The position numbers and the translations under genes were made by a program. Positions 33,998 through 42,657 of a stretch of DNA of 64,000 nt are shown here, piece by piece. This DNA comes from Actinoallomurus oryzae (GTDB lineage: Bacteria > Actinomycetota > Actinomycetes > Streptosporangiales > Streptosporangiaceae). The notes under the pieces are model-generated. The model worked only from the letters and a program-made list of their open reading frames with translations, was not told the DNA's origin and made no database searches. The stretch's first letter is position 1. Each line of letters starts with the position of its first letter. The stretch lies in NCBI RefSeq assembly GCF_039541955.1, contig NZ_BAABHF010000057.1, positions 76,492 to 140,491 of the forward strand, written 5' to 3'.

Positions 33998-35416
33998 TCA
34001 CGCGTCCGCCGTGTCCGGCGCGGGTTCGGGCCGGGCACGGCGCAACGGCAGCAGCAGGGCGGGCAGCAGGGTCAGCGCGGTGAAGGCCAGCACCCACCAG
34101 AAGGCGGCGGCGAACGCCGCGGACGGCGCGTCGCGGTGGTGCGCCAGATGGTGTTGCAGGATCGCGGTGAGCACGGCCGCGCCGACGGACGCGCCGACCG
34201 TCTGGACCGTGGTGATGGCGCTGGTCGCGCCGGGGATCTGGGCGGGTGCGAGCCCCTCGTAGGCGGCGGCCGAGACCGGGACGGCGACGGCCGCCACGCC
34301 CATGCCCCACACCAGCAGCACCGCGCCGAGCAGGAATCCGCCGGTGTGCGGGCCGACCTGGGTGAAGGCGAGCGTGCCCAAAGTGGTGACCGCGATGCCG
34401 GCCAGGACGACGGGCCGGGCGCCGATCCGGTCGGTGAGCCGCCCGCTGACGGGCAGGGCGAGCATCGTGCCCAGGCTCTGCGGCGCCAGCAGCAGCCCGG
34501 CGGTCAGCGCGCCGTGCCCGCGGACCTGCTGGAAGTACAGCGGCATCAGGATCATCACCCCGAAGACCGACAGCCGGGACAGGAAGTTCAGCGTCGAGGC
34601 GGCCGCGAAGGGCCGGTGGGCGAACAGGCGCAGGTCCAGCAGTGGGGCGACCCGCCGCCTGCGCAGCACGTGGACGGTGAACCCGGCCAGCAGCGCGACG
34701 CCGGCGGCCAGCAGCGGGATCCGCGCGGTCCGGGCGGACAGCCCGTACAGGGTCAGGGTGAGCGCGGGCGCCAGCAGTGCCAGGCCGGTGAGGTCCAGCC
34801 AGCGTGTGCCGGCTTCGCGGGGCGGGGCGGCCGGGAGGCCGCGCCGGGCGAGCAGCAGGGCGAGCAGGCCGATGGGGATGTTGACGTAGAAGATCCAGCG
34901 CCAGTTCCCGGCGTCGATGATCAGGCCGCCGAGCAGCGGGCCCAGGATGGGGGCCAGCTGCCCGGGCACGGCCACCAGGGCCATGACGCGCCCGCGCTGG
35001 CCGGGGTCCGCGGCCTGGGCGAGGATCATCATGCTCAGCGGCACGATCATGCCGCCGCCGATGCCCTGCACGGCGCGGAAGGCGATGAGGGCGCCGGCGG
35101 ACCAGGCGGCGCCGCACAAGGCCGAGCCGCCGAGGAAGACCACCAGCGCGAACCTCCACATGACGCGGGCACCGAAGCGTTCGGCGAGCCGGCCGGTGAC
35201 GGGGATGACCGTCGCGATGGCCAGCAGGTAGGCGGTGCTGACCCACTGGATCGTGGTGACCGAGGTGTGGAACGCGCGGGTGAGGCCGGCGAGGGCGACC
35301 GCGACCATCGTCATGTCGAGCATCGCGGTGACGGTGCCGACGATGACGGTGATCCCGAGCCGGAGGAGGGCGGGATCCAGGCGGGCGGGCCGCGTACGGG
35401 ATGTGGTGTCGGTCAT
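33998..35416 (-). CDS. DHA2-type MFS drug exporter
   Basis: 472 residues, full length with about 14 helices. Helix 1: TAMLDMTMVAVALAGL, in which the family's D-x-T is kept (D-M-T). Motif A: GRLAERFGARVMW. Motif C region: LAPILGPLLGGLIIDAGNW. The start at 35416 is used; the open frame upstream overlaps the operators and is not coding. It is divergent from a TetR gene with two dyads between, so it is an inducible pump with its own repressor. Confidence 0.92.
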   Translation of the reverse strand: MTDTTSRTRPARLDPALLRLGITVIVGTVTAMLDMTMVAVALAGLTRAFHTSVTTIQWVSTAYLLAIATVIPVTGRLAERFGARVMWRFALVVFLGGSALCGAAWSAGALIAFRAVQGIGGGMIVPLSMMILAQAADPGQRGRVMALVAVPGQLAPILGPLLGGLIIDAGNWRWIFYVNIPIGLLALLLARRGLPAAPPREAGTRWLDLTGLALLAPALTLTLYGLSARTARIPLLAAGVALLAGFTVHVLRRRRVAPLLDLRLFAHRPFAAASTLNFLSRLSVFGVMILMPLYFQQVRGHGALTAGLLLAPQSLGTMLALPVSGRLTDRIGARPVVLAGIAVTTLGTLAFTQVGPHTGGFLLGAVLLVWGMGVAAVAVPVSAAAYEGLAPAQIPGATSAITTVQTVGASVGAAVLTAILQHHLAHHRDAPSAAFAAAFWWVLAFTALTLLPALLLPLRRARPEPAPDTADA

Positions 35417-35426
35417 GACGTAGCAC

Positions 35427-35468
35427 ACTACACTGTGCAGTGTAGTTCGCCTACACTGCACGGTGTAG
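35427..35468. promoter_or_regulatory. pair of TetR operators between the DHA2 pump and its repressor
   Basis: Site 1 (35427-35446): ACTACACTG-TG-CAGTGTAGT, a perfect 9-bp dyad. Site 2 (35451-35468): CTACAC-6-GTGTAG. They share CTACAC/GTGTAG arms, with centres about 23 bases apart, covering both divergent promoters. Confidence 0.8.
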
Positions 35469-35485
35469 CCGAGGAAAGGGGACCC

Positions 35486-36112
35486 GTGCCCGACACGACC
35501 GCCCTGCGCCCGGGGTCGCCCGCCAAGCGCGCCGCGATCATCCGGGCGGCGCTGGAGGTGTTCGTCCGCGAGGGGTACGCGCGCGCCAGCGTCGACGCGA
35601 TCGCCGAGGCCGCCGGGGTCTCCAAGCGCACGATCTATGACTATTACGGCGGCAAGGAACCGTTGTTCCTGTCGGCGGTGCGCGAGACCGCGGCGGCGCA
35701 GGCGGCGGCCTTCGGCGATCTGCTGGACCGTACGCTGGGCGAGGTCACGGACGTGGAGGCGGCGCTGACGGAGTTCGCCCGCGCGTTCGCCACGGAGGTG
35801 GCCCGCTCGGCCGAACGGGCCGCGGTGGTGCGCCTGATGATCGCCGAAGCCGCCCACTTCCCGGACCTGATCCACACCGCGCCGCAGGACCGCCCGGTCC
35901 AGCGCACGCTGGCCGACCGGCTGGCCGAACTGGGCGAGCAGGGCCTGCTGGAGGTCCCCGATCCGCTGGAGGCGGCCGAGTTCCTGGGCCTGCTCGTCAC
36001 CGGCCCGGTCAACGCCCGCTCCTGGTACGGCACGGTCCGCCTGGACCAGGAGGAGATCGACCGCCTGGCCACCGCCGGCGCACACGTCTTCCTGCGCGCG
36101 TACGCCCGCTGA
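35486..36112 (+). CDS. TetR-family repressor
   Basis: 208 residues from a GTG at 35486 with GAGGAAAGGGG upstream. Helix-turn-helix about 14-60: RAALEVFVREGYARASVDAI and AGVSKRTIYDYYGGKE. A TetR_C-type helical ligand domain follows (ERAAVVRLMIAEAAHFPDL is typical of the AefR-like branch). Divergent from the DHA2 exporter with two operators between; it most likely represses the pump and itself. Confidence 0.92.
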   Translation: MPDTTALRPGSPAKRAAIIRAALEVFVREGYARASVDAIAEAAGVSKRTIYDYYGGKEPLFLSAVRETAAAQAAAFGDLLDRTLGEVTDVEAALTEFARAFATEVARSAERAAVVRLMIAEAAHFPDLIHTAPQDRPVQRTLADRLAELGEQGLLEVPDPLEAAEFLGLLVTGPVNARSWYGTVRLDQEEIDRLATAGAHVFLRAYAR

Positions 36113-36166
36113 CCGAACCCTGTCCGCGCACAGGGCGCGATCCGCAACGGCGGTAGGGTCCGGCGC

Positions 36167-36328
36167 GTGTCCGCGAACCCGAATGATCTCCTCACCGAGG
36201 GCGCTGCGATACGCCTGGCCGGCGACAACGTCATCGCCGGCGAGACCGATGGCGCCTTGCGAGCCCGCTCTGGTGTCGTGATCAGGCTCGGAGTCCGGCG
36301 CGCTCGGCGACGTCCGTGTCGAAGATGA
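36167..36328 (+). pseudogene. possible gene fragment, 53 codons
   Basis: A short frame from a GTG reads VSANPNDLLTEGAAIRLAGD and on, with reasonable N-terminal-like composition, then turns Arg-rich and stops inside the 3' end of the convergent gene at 36282. It could be the 5' remnant of a lost gene or chance. No family was recognised. Confidence 0.25.
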
Positions 36329-36854
36329 CGAGCACATCGTCGGTGCACAAGGAGAACGGCCCCGGCCCGTCAGGCTCGTACGTGGCCGAGCGGCCGACGG
36401 CGATCCACACCTGACCGGCGGTGGTCCGCACGTGGATGGCCGCCGGCACCGGAGTCGAAGCGCCGTGCTCCTCGCCGCACCACTGGACGCGGCACGCCTC
36501 GATCGGGGCGGAGACGATCCCGGCCCACAGGGGGTGCTCCGTGACCGCGACGCGTGCCGACCCGCCCGGCTCCCCGATGCGGGAGAGGAAGTCGCGCATC
36601 GGCGCCGGGTAGAGCTCGACTCCGTAGTGGTCGAACGTGCTGCCCCACACCGCCGAGTAGGTGCCGCCGCCGTCCGTGGTCAGCTCGACGCCCATCGTGG
36701 GCTCGTGCCACGCACCGTAGTCCCAATTGTCGGGATCGGTGCCCTCGTCGCCGACCATCAGCACGAAGTAGTCGACCGCGACGATGGTTCGCCGGCACAG
36801 GCCAGCGACGAGTCGTTCGTAGCTGTCGACGGTCAGGAGCGACGCGGTGCTCAC
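36282..36854 (-). CDS. hypothetical protein, soluble beta-rich
   Basis: 190 residues without signal peptide or membrane helices. Trp and acid-rich segments (GTDPDNWDYGAWHEPTMGV) precede beta-strand-like stretches (VELTTDGGGTYSAVWGS, AAIHVRTTAGQVWIAVG). The C-terminus has DVLVIFDTDVAERAG. The overall feel resembles small conserved actinobacterial proteins and some immunity proteins, but no family can be named. Its start overlaps the end of the broken CocE fragment by 4 bases. Confidence 0.6.
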   Translation of the reverse strand: MSTASLLTVDSYERLVAGLCRRTIVAVDYFVLMVGDEGTDPDNWDYGAWHEPTMGVELTTDGGGTYSAVWGSTFDHYGVELYPAPMRDFLSRIGEPGGSARVAVTEHPLWAGIVSAPIEACRVQWCGEEHGASTPVPAAIHVRTTAGQVWIAVGRSATYEPDGPGPFSLCTDDVLVIFDTDVAERAGLRA

Positions 36855-37019
36855 CGCGGCATCCTGTCACTCCGACATGGGCGCGACGTCACCCCGTCGT
36901 ACGGCGCGCGGACCGGCAGCGCGCGGAACGGCCCCGGCCCCTCCGGCCGCCACACGTTGGTGGCGAGCGCGGCCGTCGCGTGTCGGCACCGGCGCATCCA
37001 GCTCCATCGTGAAGTTCAT
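36851..37019 (-). pseudogene. frameshifted 5' fragment of a CocE/NonD-type hydrolase
   Basis: The first 17 codons read MNFTMELDAPVPTRDGR, the conserved opening of CocE/NonD hydrolases (D-x-P-V-P-x-R-D-G). One base later the shifted frame continues as LATNVWRPEGPGPFRALPVR, then APYDG, again the standard continuation. A single extra base (near 36969) breaks it, and the match stops at about 36880. Only about 45 of the usual 500-600 codons remain. Its ATG overlaps the FAD-monooxygenase stop (ATGA), so it was once translationally coupled to that gene. Confidence 0.7.
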
Positions 37020-38131
37020 GACCGCACCTGGTGTTTGCCGGATGTCGCCGTCGCCGAGGTGATCATCCAGTGGCTGAACGCGGCGTAGTGCCGTGCGAAC
37101 TCCTGCGGTGTGGGCGCGTGCTCCACCGCGGCCGACAGCTCCGCGACGTGGGCGTAGCGGGGGATGCGGTCGGTCTCGTAGGCGGCCAGCGCCGCGGGCA
37201 CGTCACTGGTGGGGGTGAGCAGCCGGCCGAGCAGGGCGGCGTCCTCGATGCCCAGCGTCGCACCCGCGGTGATGTGCGGCGACATCGCGTGGGCCGCGTC
37301 CCCGGCCAGCACGACACGTCTGGAGGTCCAGTGCGGCAGCGGCGGCACGAGCATGATCTGGTTGTGCAGGATCGTCTCCTCGGGCGTCGCGGTGATCAGC
37401 TCGGTCAGGATCCGGTGTCCCTGTTCGAGGTGGGCGGCCCGGTCCAGGGCCTGCTGCTTGAGAGTGCCGGTCGGCTCGGGCGTGTCGAACTGGTTGACCA
37501 GCCAGTAGACGCCGCCGTCGTAGGTGCGCACGTACCCGCCGCGGCAGCCGTGGGGGCCCAGGATCAGCCGGTCTTCGGCCGGGGTGATGCGGGGGTCGGC
37601 GATGACCGCCCGCCAGGCGTGATGGCCGGGGTGCTCCTGCGCGGGGGCGGCGGGCACCAACTGCCCGCGCACCGTGGAGTACGTCCCGTCCGCGCCGACG
37701 AGCGCGTCGGCGGTCTCCTCGCCGCCATCGGTCAGCCGGATCGTGACATGGTCCGCATGCTCCTCGTATCGGGCGAATCCGGCGGCCAGGCGAATGTTCT
37801 CCCGGCCGACGGCGTCGGCCAGCAGGTCGTTCAGCCTGGCCCGGTGCACCAGCAGGAACCGATGGTCCTCGGGGCCGAACTCCGGGGTGTCGAGCAGCCG
37901 CCCGGCCGGGTCGTGGAAGTACATCTCGCCGGGCTTGCCGATGGCCCGTACCTGCGCGCCGATGCCGAGTTCGTCGAAGACCGCCAAGGCGTTGGCCCAC
38001 AGCCCCAACCCGGCCCCGGCGGCGCGGATCTCCGGCGCGTGCTCGTAGATCACCACGTCGACACCGGCGCGCCGCAGGGCCAGCGCGCTGGTCAGGCCCA
38101 CGATCCCGGCCCCGATCACCACGGACCGCAT
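37016..38131 (-). CDS. FAD-dependent aromatic-type monooxygenase
   Basis: 371 residues, group A flavoprotein hydroxylase (PHBH-like). FAD motif GAGIVGL at 8-14, the D-G motif in LVGADGTYSTVR, and the G-D motif in VLAGDAAHAMSPH. It would use NAD(P)H and O2 to hydroxylate an aromatic or similar substrate. GGAGGCGAG ribosome site. A degraded LysR gene start lies divergently at 38314, the usual place for its regulator, and a broken CocE-like hydrolase overlaps its stop, so this looks like the surviving enzyme of a decaying catabolic operon. Confidence 0.9.
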   Translation of the reverse strand: MRSVVIGAGIVGLTSALALRRAGVDVVIYEHAPEIRAAGAGLGLWANALAVFDELGIGAQVRAIGKPGEMYFHDPAGRLLDTPEFGPEDHRFLLVHRARLNDLLADAVGRENIRLAAGFARYEEHADHVTIRLTDGGEETADALVGADGTYSTVRGQLVPAAPAQEHPGHHAWRAVIADPRITPAEDRLILGPHGCRGGYVRTYDGGVYWLVNQFDTPEPTGTLKQQALDRAAHLEQGHRILTELITATPEETILHNQIMLVPPLPHWTSRRVVLAGDAAHAMSPHITAGATLGIEDAALLGRLLTPTSDVPAALAAYETDRIPRYAHVAELSAAVEHAPTPQEFARHYAAFSHWMITSATATSGKHQVRS

Positions 38132-38313
38132 CAGATCTCGCCTCCGGCCGCGTTCGCATCACGGCCACAAGCGCCGTGGTGACGTGCTGGGCACGTGCGG
38201 ATGTCCATTGCGTACTCCTTCGCGTCGCCCTGTGGATCCGACGGTAGGGACGCAACCCGATTCACTCCAGTGCAACCTTGTTACGCACTTATTTCGCTGG
38301 TGACAATCGGCGG

Positions 38314-38390
38314 GTGGACTACGACCTGAACCTCATCGAGGGTTGGACGCGCTGCTCACCGAAAGCAGCGTGACCAGGGCCGCGGTCCGG
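38314..38390 (+). pseudogene. LysR-regulator 5' remnant with frameshift
   Basis: From GTG 38314 the frame reads VDYDLNLIE, then a one-base deletion (near 38342) shifts to LDALLTESSVTRAA, the standard start of a LysR helix-turn-helix. Homology ends before the recognition helix. The gap 38132-38313, between it and the FAD monooxygenase, would have held the shared promoter; no clean operator was identified there. Confidence 0.7.
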
Positions 38391-38429
38391 CCGCACACCC
38401 CGGCCCTGCGGTGCGGCCGGACCATCCAC

Positions 38430-38648
38430 TCGCGAGGGTGAAGACCGTCACGCCGAAGCGGTCCGCCGCGGCCGATCACATCGTCGTGTCCCGGCGAGGC
38501 CGCGCGTTCGTCGTCGTGGACCACGGGTCGGCCGCCGCCGACCCGGCCGCGCCGGCGGGCGGCGTCCAGGCCGTTCTTGGTCTTGCGGACGATGTCGCGG
38601 CGGCGGTCCTCGGCCACGGCGAGGGCCAGATCGATGATCAGGGAGCTT
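38430..38648 (-). pseudogene. decayed serine recombinase (resolvase), C-terminal part
   Basis: The minus strand reads LIIDLALAVAEDRRRDIV, then RKTKNGLDAARRRGRVGGGRP, matching the long E-helix and linker of resolvase/invertase proteins (usually E-R-x-L-I-x-E-R-T-x-x-G-L-A-A-A-R-x-R-G-R-x-G-G-R-P). Further on, in a shifted frame, AADRFGVTVFTLAR resembles the C-terminal helix-turn-helix. The catalytic N-terminus is absent. It abuts the LysR remnant, so it marks an old insertion or excision. Confidence 0.6.
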
Positions 38649-38777
38649 AGAGGTTGACTTCTCTCCCTAGGGCATCTTCGATATCCGAGCAGCGTCTGCC
38701 GATCTACGATGTCCGGCGGGCGGAGCGGCCGCCGGACCCGGGCATTGCGGGTGGTTGTTGGCGTTATGCTCTGGCGG

Positions 38778-39758
38778 ATGCGGGATAGCCGGTTGGTGCG
38801 TTCAGCTTGGAGAATGCTCTCCGCTGGGGATGTGGCCGGGGCGGCGTTGCTCGCCGAGCAGGCTCTGACCGCGCGGTGCGAAGTCCAGGACGTGCAGGCG
38901 CTGTTCCGGGGGCTGGCCGAACACGGGGGTCGCGGCTTGTTCCCCCTAGGAGATCCCCTGTCGGCGGCGCGGGTGGTCGCCCGGGCGCACGTCGTGGCCT
39001 ACGAAGGAGACTACGATTACGCCCTGCCGCTGCTGGTCAAGGCCCAGGTCTATTCGGCTGACATTCCATGGGCGATCGGCGTGCCCTGGCTGATCGGACC
39101 GGACGCCGCGGGAGCCATCGACGTGCGCACGGTTATCAATGCAGCAGTCGGCCTGCTGCAGATCATGCGCCCCCTCGCCGACGCCGGCCACACGAGCCAT
39201 ATCGAGCCGTACCTCACCTTGGCCCGCAACAGCGTCGCTCTACACGGCGACAACGGCCCGCTGCTGTCGGCTGTCGCCTACCTGGCCCGCTACTTCGATC
39301 TGGAGTACGCGGCCCGCTGCGCCCAGGCCGGGTTCGACCTCGCCCCGTCCCATCCCGCAGGAGCGGTCTTGGGGTTGACCCGCCGAGACCAGGGCCGCGA
39401 CGACGCGGCGATCGCGGCGTTCGAGGCGGCGCTGGAGTACGACCCGGCCGGAGTCGGCGTCTTGACCGACCTCGGCGAGTTGCTGCTGGATAACGGCCGG
39501 CCGGAGGAAGCCAGGTCCTACGCCATGAAGGTCCTCGAGCAGGAATCCGACAACCTCTGCGCCCAACTGACCGTCCACGGCGCGAACTTCCTGCTGACCA
39601 GGAAAGAGGCCGACCTGGAGGCGATCATGCGGATTCAGCGCACCAGCTCGGCACAGACTCATGCCCACACGCACGCGACAAAGTTGTTGACCTCGGTGAT
39701 CCAACGCACCGCAGTACGCACTGCAGTGTTCGGCAGGACCAGCGAAGCTGGACGGTGA
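38778..39758 (+). CDS. TPR-like hypothetical protein
   Basis: 326 residues from ATG 38778 (38766 and 38709 are other in-frame starts; none has a strong ribosome site). Nearly all helical: repeated 34-residue-like pairs (GDVAGAALLAEQALTAR; EYAARCAQAGFDLAPSHPAG; RDDAAIAAFEAALEYDPAG; GRPEEARSYAMKVLEQES). The last three are clear tetratricopeptide repeats. No enzymatic domain and no signal peptide. It sits between a decayed recombinase and an IS30 remnant, so it may be accessory. Confidence 0.65.
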   Translation: MRDSRLVRSAWRMLSAGDVAGAALLAEQALTARCEVQDVQALFRGLAEHGGRGLFPLGDPLSAARVVARAHVVAYEGDYDYALPLLVKAQVYSADIPWAIGVPWLIGPDAAGAIDVRTVINAAVGLLQIMRPLADAGHTSHIEPYLTLARNSVALHGDNGPLLSAVAYLARYFDLEYAARCAQAGFDLAPSHPAGAVLGLTRRDQGRDDAAIAAFEAALEYDPAGVGVLTDLGELLLDNGRPEEARSYAMKVLEQESDNLCAQLTVHGANFLLTRKEADLEAIMRIQRTSSAQTHAHTHATKLLTSVIQRTAVRTAVFGRTSEAGR

Positions 39759-39808
39759 CCCCAGGTCGCGATTCTCGACGGTTCGCTGGGCGATCGGTGG
39801 CTAGCAGA

Positions 39809-40210
39809 TCATTCGACGGTGGCTAGGAGCCGGGCGAAGAGTTCCGCGGGGGTCTGCCGGCCGAGCAGGTGCAGGAGCATGACGTAGCGAGTAGTGCGGT
39901 CGACCAGGGCGCCGATCGCCGAGCGGCCGCTCTGCCCGACGATGAGATCGCCTTCCCAGTGGCCTGCGACCTGCCGGTCGTTGCGGGTCACGCCGCACCT
40001 TCCCCTCCTTCGACCGCGCCGGACTACCGCCCGTCGCTGAGCACGAAACGGGTGGTACTTGCCTGTGCGTTCGTCGCAGTTCCGACGAACCTCGCGGCTG
40101 ATCGTGGCAGGGCTGCGCTGCAGCTCCCGCGCGATCGCGCGCGGCGATGCCCCGCTGCGGCGCATGTCGGCGATGACGATGCGCTCGTCCTCGGACAGGA
40201 ACCGCGGCGA
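39809..40210 (-). mobile_element. IS30-family transposase remnant, internally deleted
   Basis: The helix-turn-helix (RAIARELQRSPATISREVRR) and the segment with the first catalytic Asp (GHWEGDLIVG), followed by ALVDRTTRYVMLLHL, identify IS30. Between them about 90-100 residues normally present are missing: KYHPFRAQRRA runs almost directly into GHWEGD. The C-terminus, with the remaining catalytic Asp and Glu, is lost at 39809. Homology extends past the ATG at 40165 to about 40210 (FLSEDERIVIADMRR). No terminal inverted repeats were recognised. It cannot transpose itself. Confidence 0.85.
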
Positions 40211-40454
40211 AATAGCCCCGCCATCAGGCTGCTCGGTGATCGACGAGGACCCCGCGGGCCCACCGGCAGCCGCAGGCCACCGCCGTACAGGGCAACAAGA
40301 ACAACGTCGACCTGCACATCCGCAACCACCACCATCACGGCAACCTCGGCATCAACCGCCAAGACGACACCCGCCGGCACCACACCCAGGCGCGACGCAA
40401 CTCCTGAGCCGCCGCAACCGCGCCTGCGGCCAGGACACACAGAGCCCTCGGCGC
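40211..40454. other. gene-free stretch beside the IS30 remnant
   Basis: No supported gene. Base composition is more C/A-skewed than in neighbouring genes, with His/Asn-rich translations of no known family (CACCACCATCAC near 40325). It is probably decayed insertion-element flank. Confidence 0.4.
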
Positions 40455-41360
40455 CTACGGCTCGCCGGTGACGATTTCCGAGAGAGATGCGCGTACCTGG
40501 TCACGGAGCCAGGCGTGGGCGGGGTCGGAGTCATAACGCTGGTGCCAGTTGCAGTTGATCGTCACCGGCGGCGACTTCACCGGCAGCGGCCGGGTGATCA
40601 GCCCGAACGCCTCGATGAGCGGGCGGCCGAGATTCTCGGTGCTGGTGACCAGCACGTCGCTGCGGCCGGCTATTCGCAGGGCCATGGCGAGCGTCGCGAC
40701 CGCCGCGATCACTCGTCGGCGCAGCCCTTCGGCCGCCAGCACGTCGTCGATCGGTGCGGTGAGACGGCCTCGCCGGGAGACCAGCACGTGCGGCTGCGCC
40801 GCGTAGGAGTGCAGATCCAAGCCGTCCGCGCACGGATGAGCCGGACGCATCGCCACGACGAGCGGGTCGTGTCCCAGAGTCTCGGATCGGAACTCGGGCA
40901 GGCTCGGCCGGTCCCCGCCGAGTTGAAGGTCGACGCGGCCCTGGCGGAGATCGTCGGTGTCGGCGGAGTGCTCGGCCAGCACACGCAACCGTACGCCGGG
41001 CGCCTGCTCCTGGATCCGGCCGACCAGCACGGGTCCCAGCGACGTGGCGAGCACGTCGTGGCACTGGATCGTGAAGGTGCGGTCCAGCTCGGCCAGGTTC
41101 AGCTCACGGGCCGGTGACAACAGCTCGTGCGCCTGCCGGACCAGCCGGTGCACGTCCTCGCGAACCGCCAGAGCGTAGGGCGTGGGGATCATCGAGTGCC
41201 CCGTACGCACCAGGATGTCGTCGCCGGTCACGGCGCGGAGCCGGCCGAGGGTACGGCTGACCGCGGGCGAGGACAGGTGCAACCGGTCGGCCGCGCCCAT
41301 CACGCTGCCCTCTTCCAGCAGGGCGTCGAGCACCGTGAGCAGGTTCAAATCCAGTTGCAT
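40455..41360 (-). CDS. LysR-family transcriptional regulator
   Basis: 301 residues, full length. Helix-turn-helix about 1-60: LNLLTVLDALLEEGSVMGAA and LSSPAVSRTLGRLR. A periplasmic-binding-like effector domain spans about 90-295 (DRTFTIQCHDVLATSLGP, then LGGDRPSLPEF). It is NodD/LinR-like in its opening. The nearest possible target was lost in the adjacent IS30 region, so no regulated gene is apparent; the next gene on its 5' side is the ArsR regulator 109 bases away on the same strand. Confidence 0.9.
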   Translation of the reverse strand: MQLDLNLLTVLDALLEEGSVMGAADRLHLSSPAVSRTLGRLRAVTGDDILVRTGHSMIPTPYALAVREDVHRLVRQAHELLSPARELNLAELDRTFTIQCHDVLATSLGPVLVGRIQEQAPGVRLRVLAEHSADTDDLRQGRVDLQLGGDRPSLPEFRSETLGHDPLVVAMRPAHPCADGLDLHSYAAQPHVLVSRRGRLTAPIDDVLAAEGLRRRVIAAVATLAMALRIAGRSDVLVTSTENLGRPLIEAFGLITRPLPVKSPPVTINCNWHQRYDSDPAHAWLRDQVRASLSEIVTGEP

Positions 41361-41469
41361 GCCGGTAAATCATACGCGCGAGTCGATGTCGGAGAGTTAA
41401 TGACGGGCTGCCGAGTCGGATGATGCTGCGAAGACGGTGGCCGCCCGCGTTCTGACAGACCGAAGTCAC

Positions 41470-42555
41470 TCAGCGCAGTACGGCCGCCAGCAGGTCGCCG
41501 CCCAACGCGGTCAGATCAGTCAGATTGAGGGTGTACCGGACGTAACGGCCGTGCCGCCGGGCCGTGAGCAGGCCCGCACGGCGCAGGACGGCAAGGTGGC
41601 GGGACACCTCCGGGGGTGAGAGTTCCCAGAAGTGGGCCAGCTCGCCGGTGGTGTGCGGGCCGCGGACCAAGGTGCGCAGTAGCCGCAGCCGTACCGGATG
41701 CGCGAGCGCCTCCAGCCGGAGGGTGACCGTCTCCAGAGAGACCGGTTCCGCCGGACTCGGCTCGGCGACGGGGTACTGCACCACCGGATGCCATCCGGGC
41801 GCGTGGACCGCCACCAGATGCGGGCGGCCGAAGACGCTGGGGATGAAGGTGACCCCGGCGTCACGGGCGGCGGTCGCCTTGTCCTGCACCTTGTCCACGA
41901 TGATGGATTCGCCGTCCGGTGCCAGGGCGACCGCACCGGAGACCGAGGCAAGTGCCGCTCCGATGCCCTGGCGCCTGAGCAGTTCGTTCTTCAGGCGCAG
42001 ATCGGTGGCGAGCTGCGCCGCGACGCCCGCCCAGGCGCCGTCGAAGAATGCCTCGGCGCATTCTTCGAGGGTGTGGCGCACCCGCGCCCGCACCGCGGCC
42101 GGGTCCGCGAGCAGCCGTTCCGCGAAGGCCTCCTGCAGCGCGCCGCGGGCCTGGGCCACGTCCAGGGCCCGCTCGCGCGCGGTCGTGTCGGTGAGCGGCG
42201 ACGCCCGGCGGAAGTGGACCCGGTTGCTGCCGCAGGTGGTGACGAGCGCGGCGGTCACATACGTCTCGTCGTCGATCCGGTCAACGTCGTCCAGCTCCTC
42301 CGCGAGGGTCGGCCGGGGCCGCGCGGGGATCAGGAAGTCGGCCTGGGAAGAACGCCAGAGGAACTCCGCCTCCCTGAGCCGCTCGGCCAGCTCCGGCCGC
42401 AGCCCGGCCCAGACGTCCCCGGCCCAGCCGGCGAACTGCGGATGGTGACCGGGCTCGGCCAGCACGTGCAGCATCGCGGTCAGCTCGGCGAGAGGGGAGG
42501 CGGCGAACCGCAGTCGCTCGGACGGCAGACCGCTGATGTCGATCCTCAACGTCAT
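41470..42555 (-). CDS. ArsR-type winged-helix regulator with large N-terminal domain (DUF5937-like)
   Basis: 361 residues. The C-terminal 90 residues are an ArsR/SmtB winged helix (LEALAHPVRLRLLRTL, TTGELAHFWELSPPEVSRHL, wing ARRHGRYVRYTLN). The 250-residue N-terminal part (IDISGLPSERLRFAASPLAEL ...) matches the domain found on many actinobacterial ArsR proteins next to MFS genes. No metal-binding Cys pair in the DNA-binding helix, so it is probably not a metal sensor. Divergent from the MFS gene at 42658, with a dyad between. Confidence 0.86.
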   Translation of the reverse strand: MTLRIDISGLPSERLRFAASPLAELTAMLHVLAEPGHHPQFAGWAGDVWAGLRPELAERLREAEFLWRSSQADFLIPARPRPTLAEELDDVDRIDDETYVTAALVTTCGSNRVHFRRASPLTDTTARERALDVAQARGALQEAFAERLLADPAAVRARVRHTLEECAEAFFDGAWAGVAAQLATDLRLKNELLRRQGIGAALASVSGAVALAPDGESIIVDKVQDKATAARDAGVTFIPSVFGRPHLVAVHAPGWHPVVQYPVAEPSPAEPVSLETVTLRLEALAHPVRLRLLRTLVRGPHTTGELAHFWELSPPEVSRHLAVLRRAGLLTARRHGRYVRYTLNLTDLTALGGDLLAAVLR

Positions 42556-42597
42556 CCCCCCATCATCACCGCCCGGACAACCCGGCGACCGCGTCGA

Positions 42598-42614
42598 TTG
42601 ACGATGTGCGTCAA
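42598..42614. promoter_or_regulatory. ArsR operator candidate
   Basis: TTGACG-ATGTG-CGTCAA dyad in the 102-base gap between the ArsR gene and the divergent MFS gene; the TTGACG arm could also be the MFS gene's -35. Confidence 0.6.
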
Positions 42615-42657
42615 CCGGCGTGCCCTGCCCCAGCGGCCGAACGCACCGTCTGACGCC

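Noticed and set aside
40059..41117. Long plus-strand frame across the IS30 remnant and the LysR gene
   Set aside because: It is the shadow of the LysR gene at 40455-41360 and of the transposase remnant; no homology of its own.
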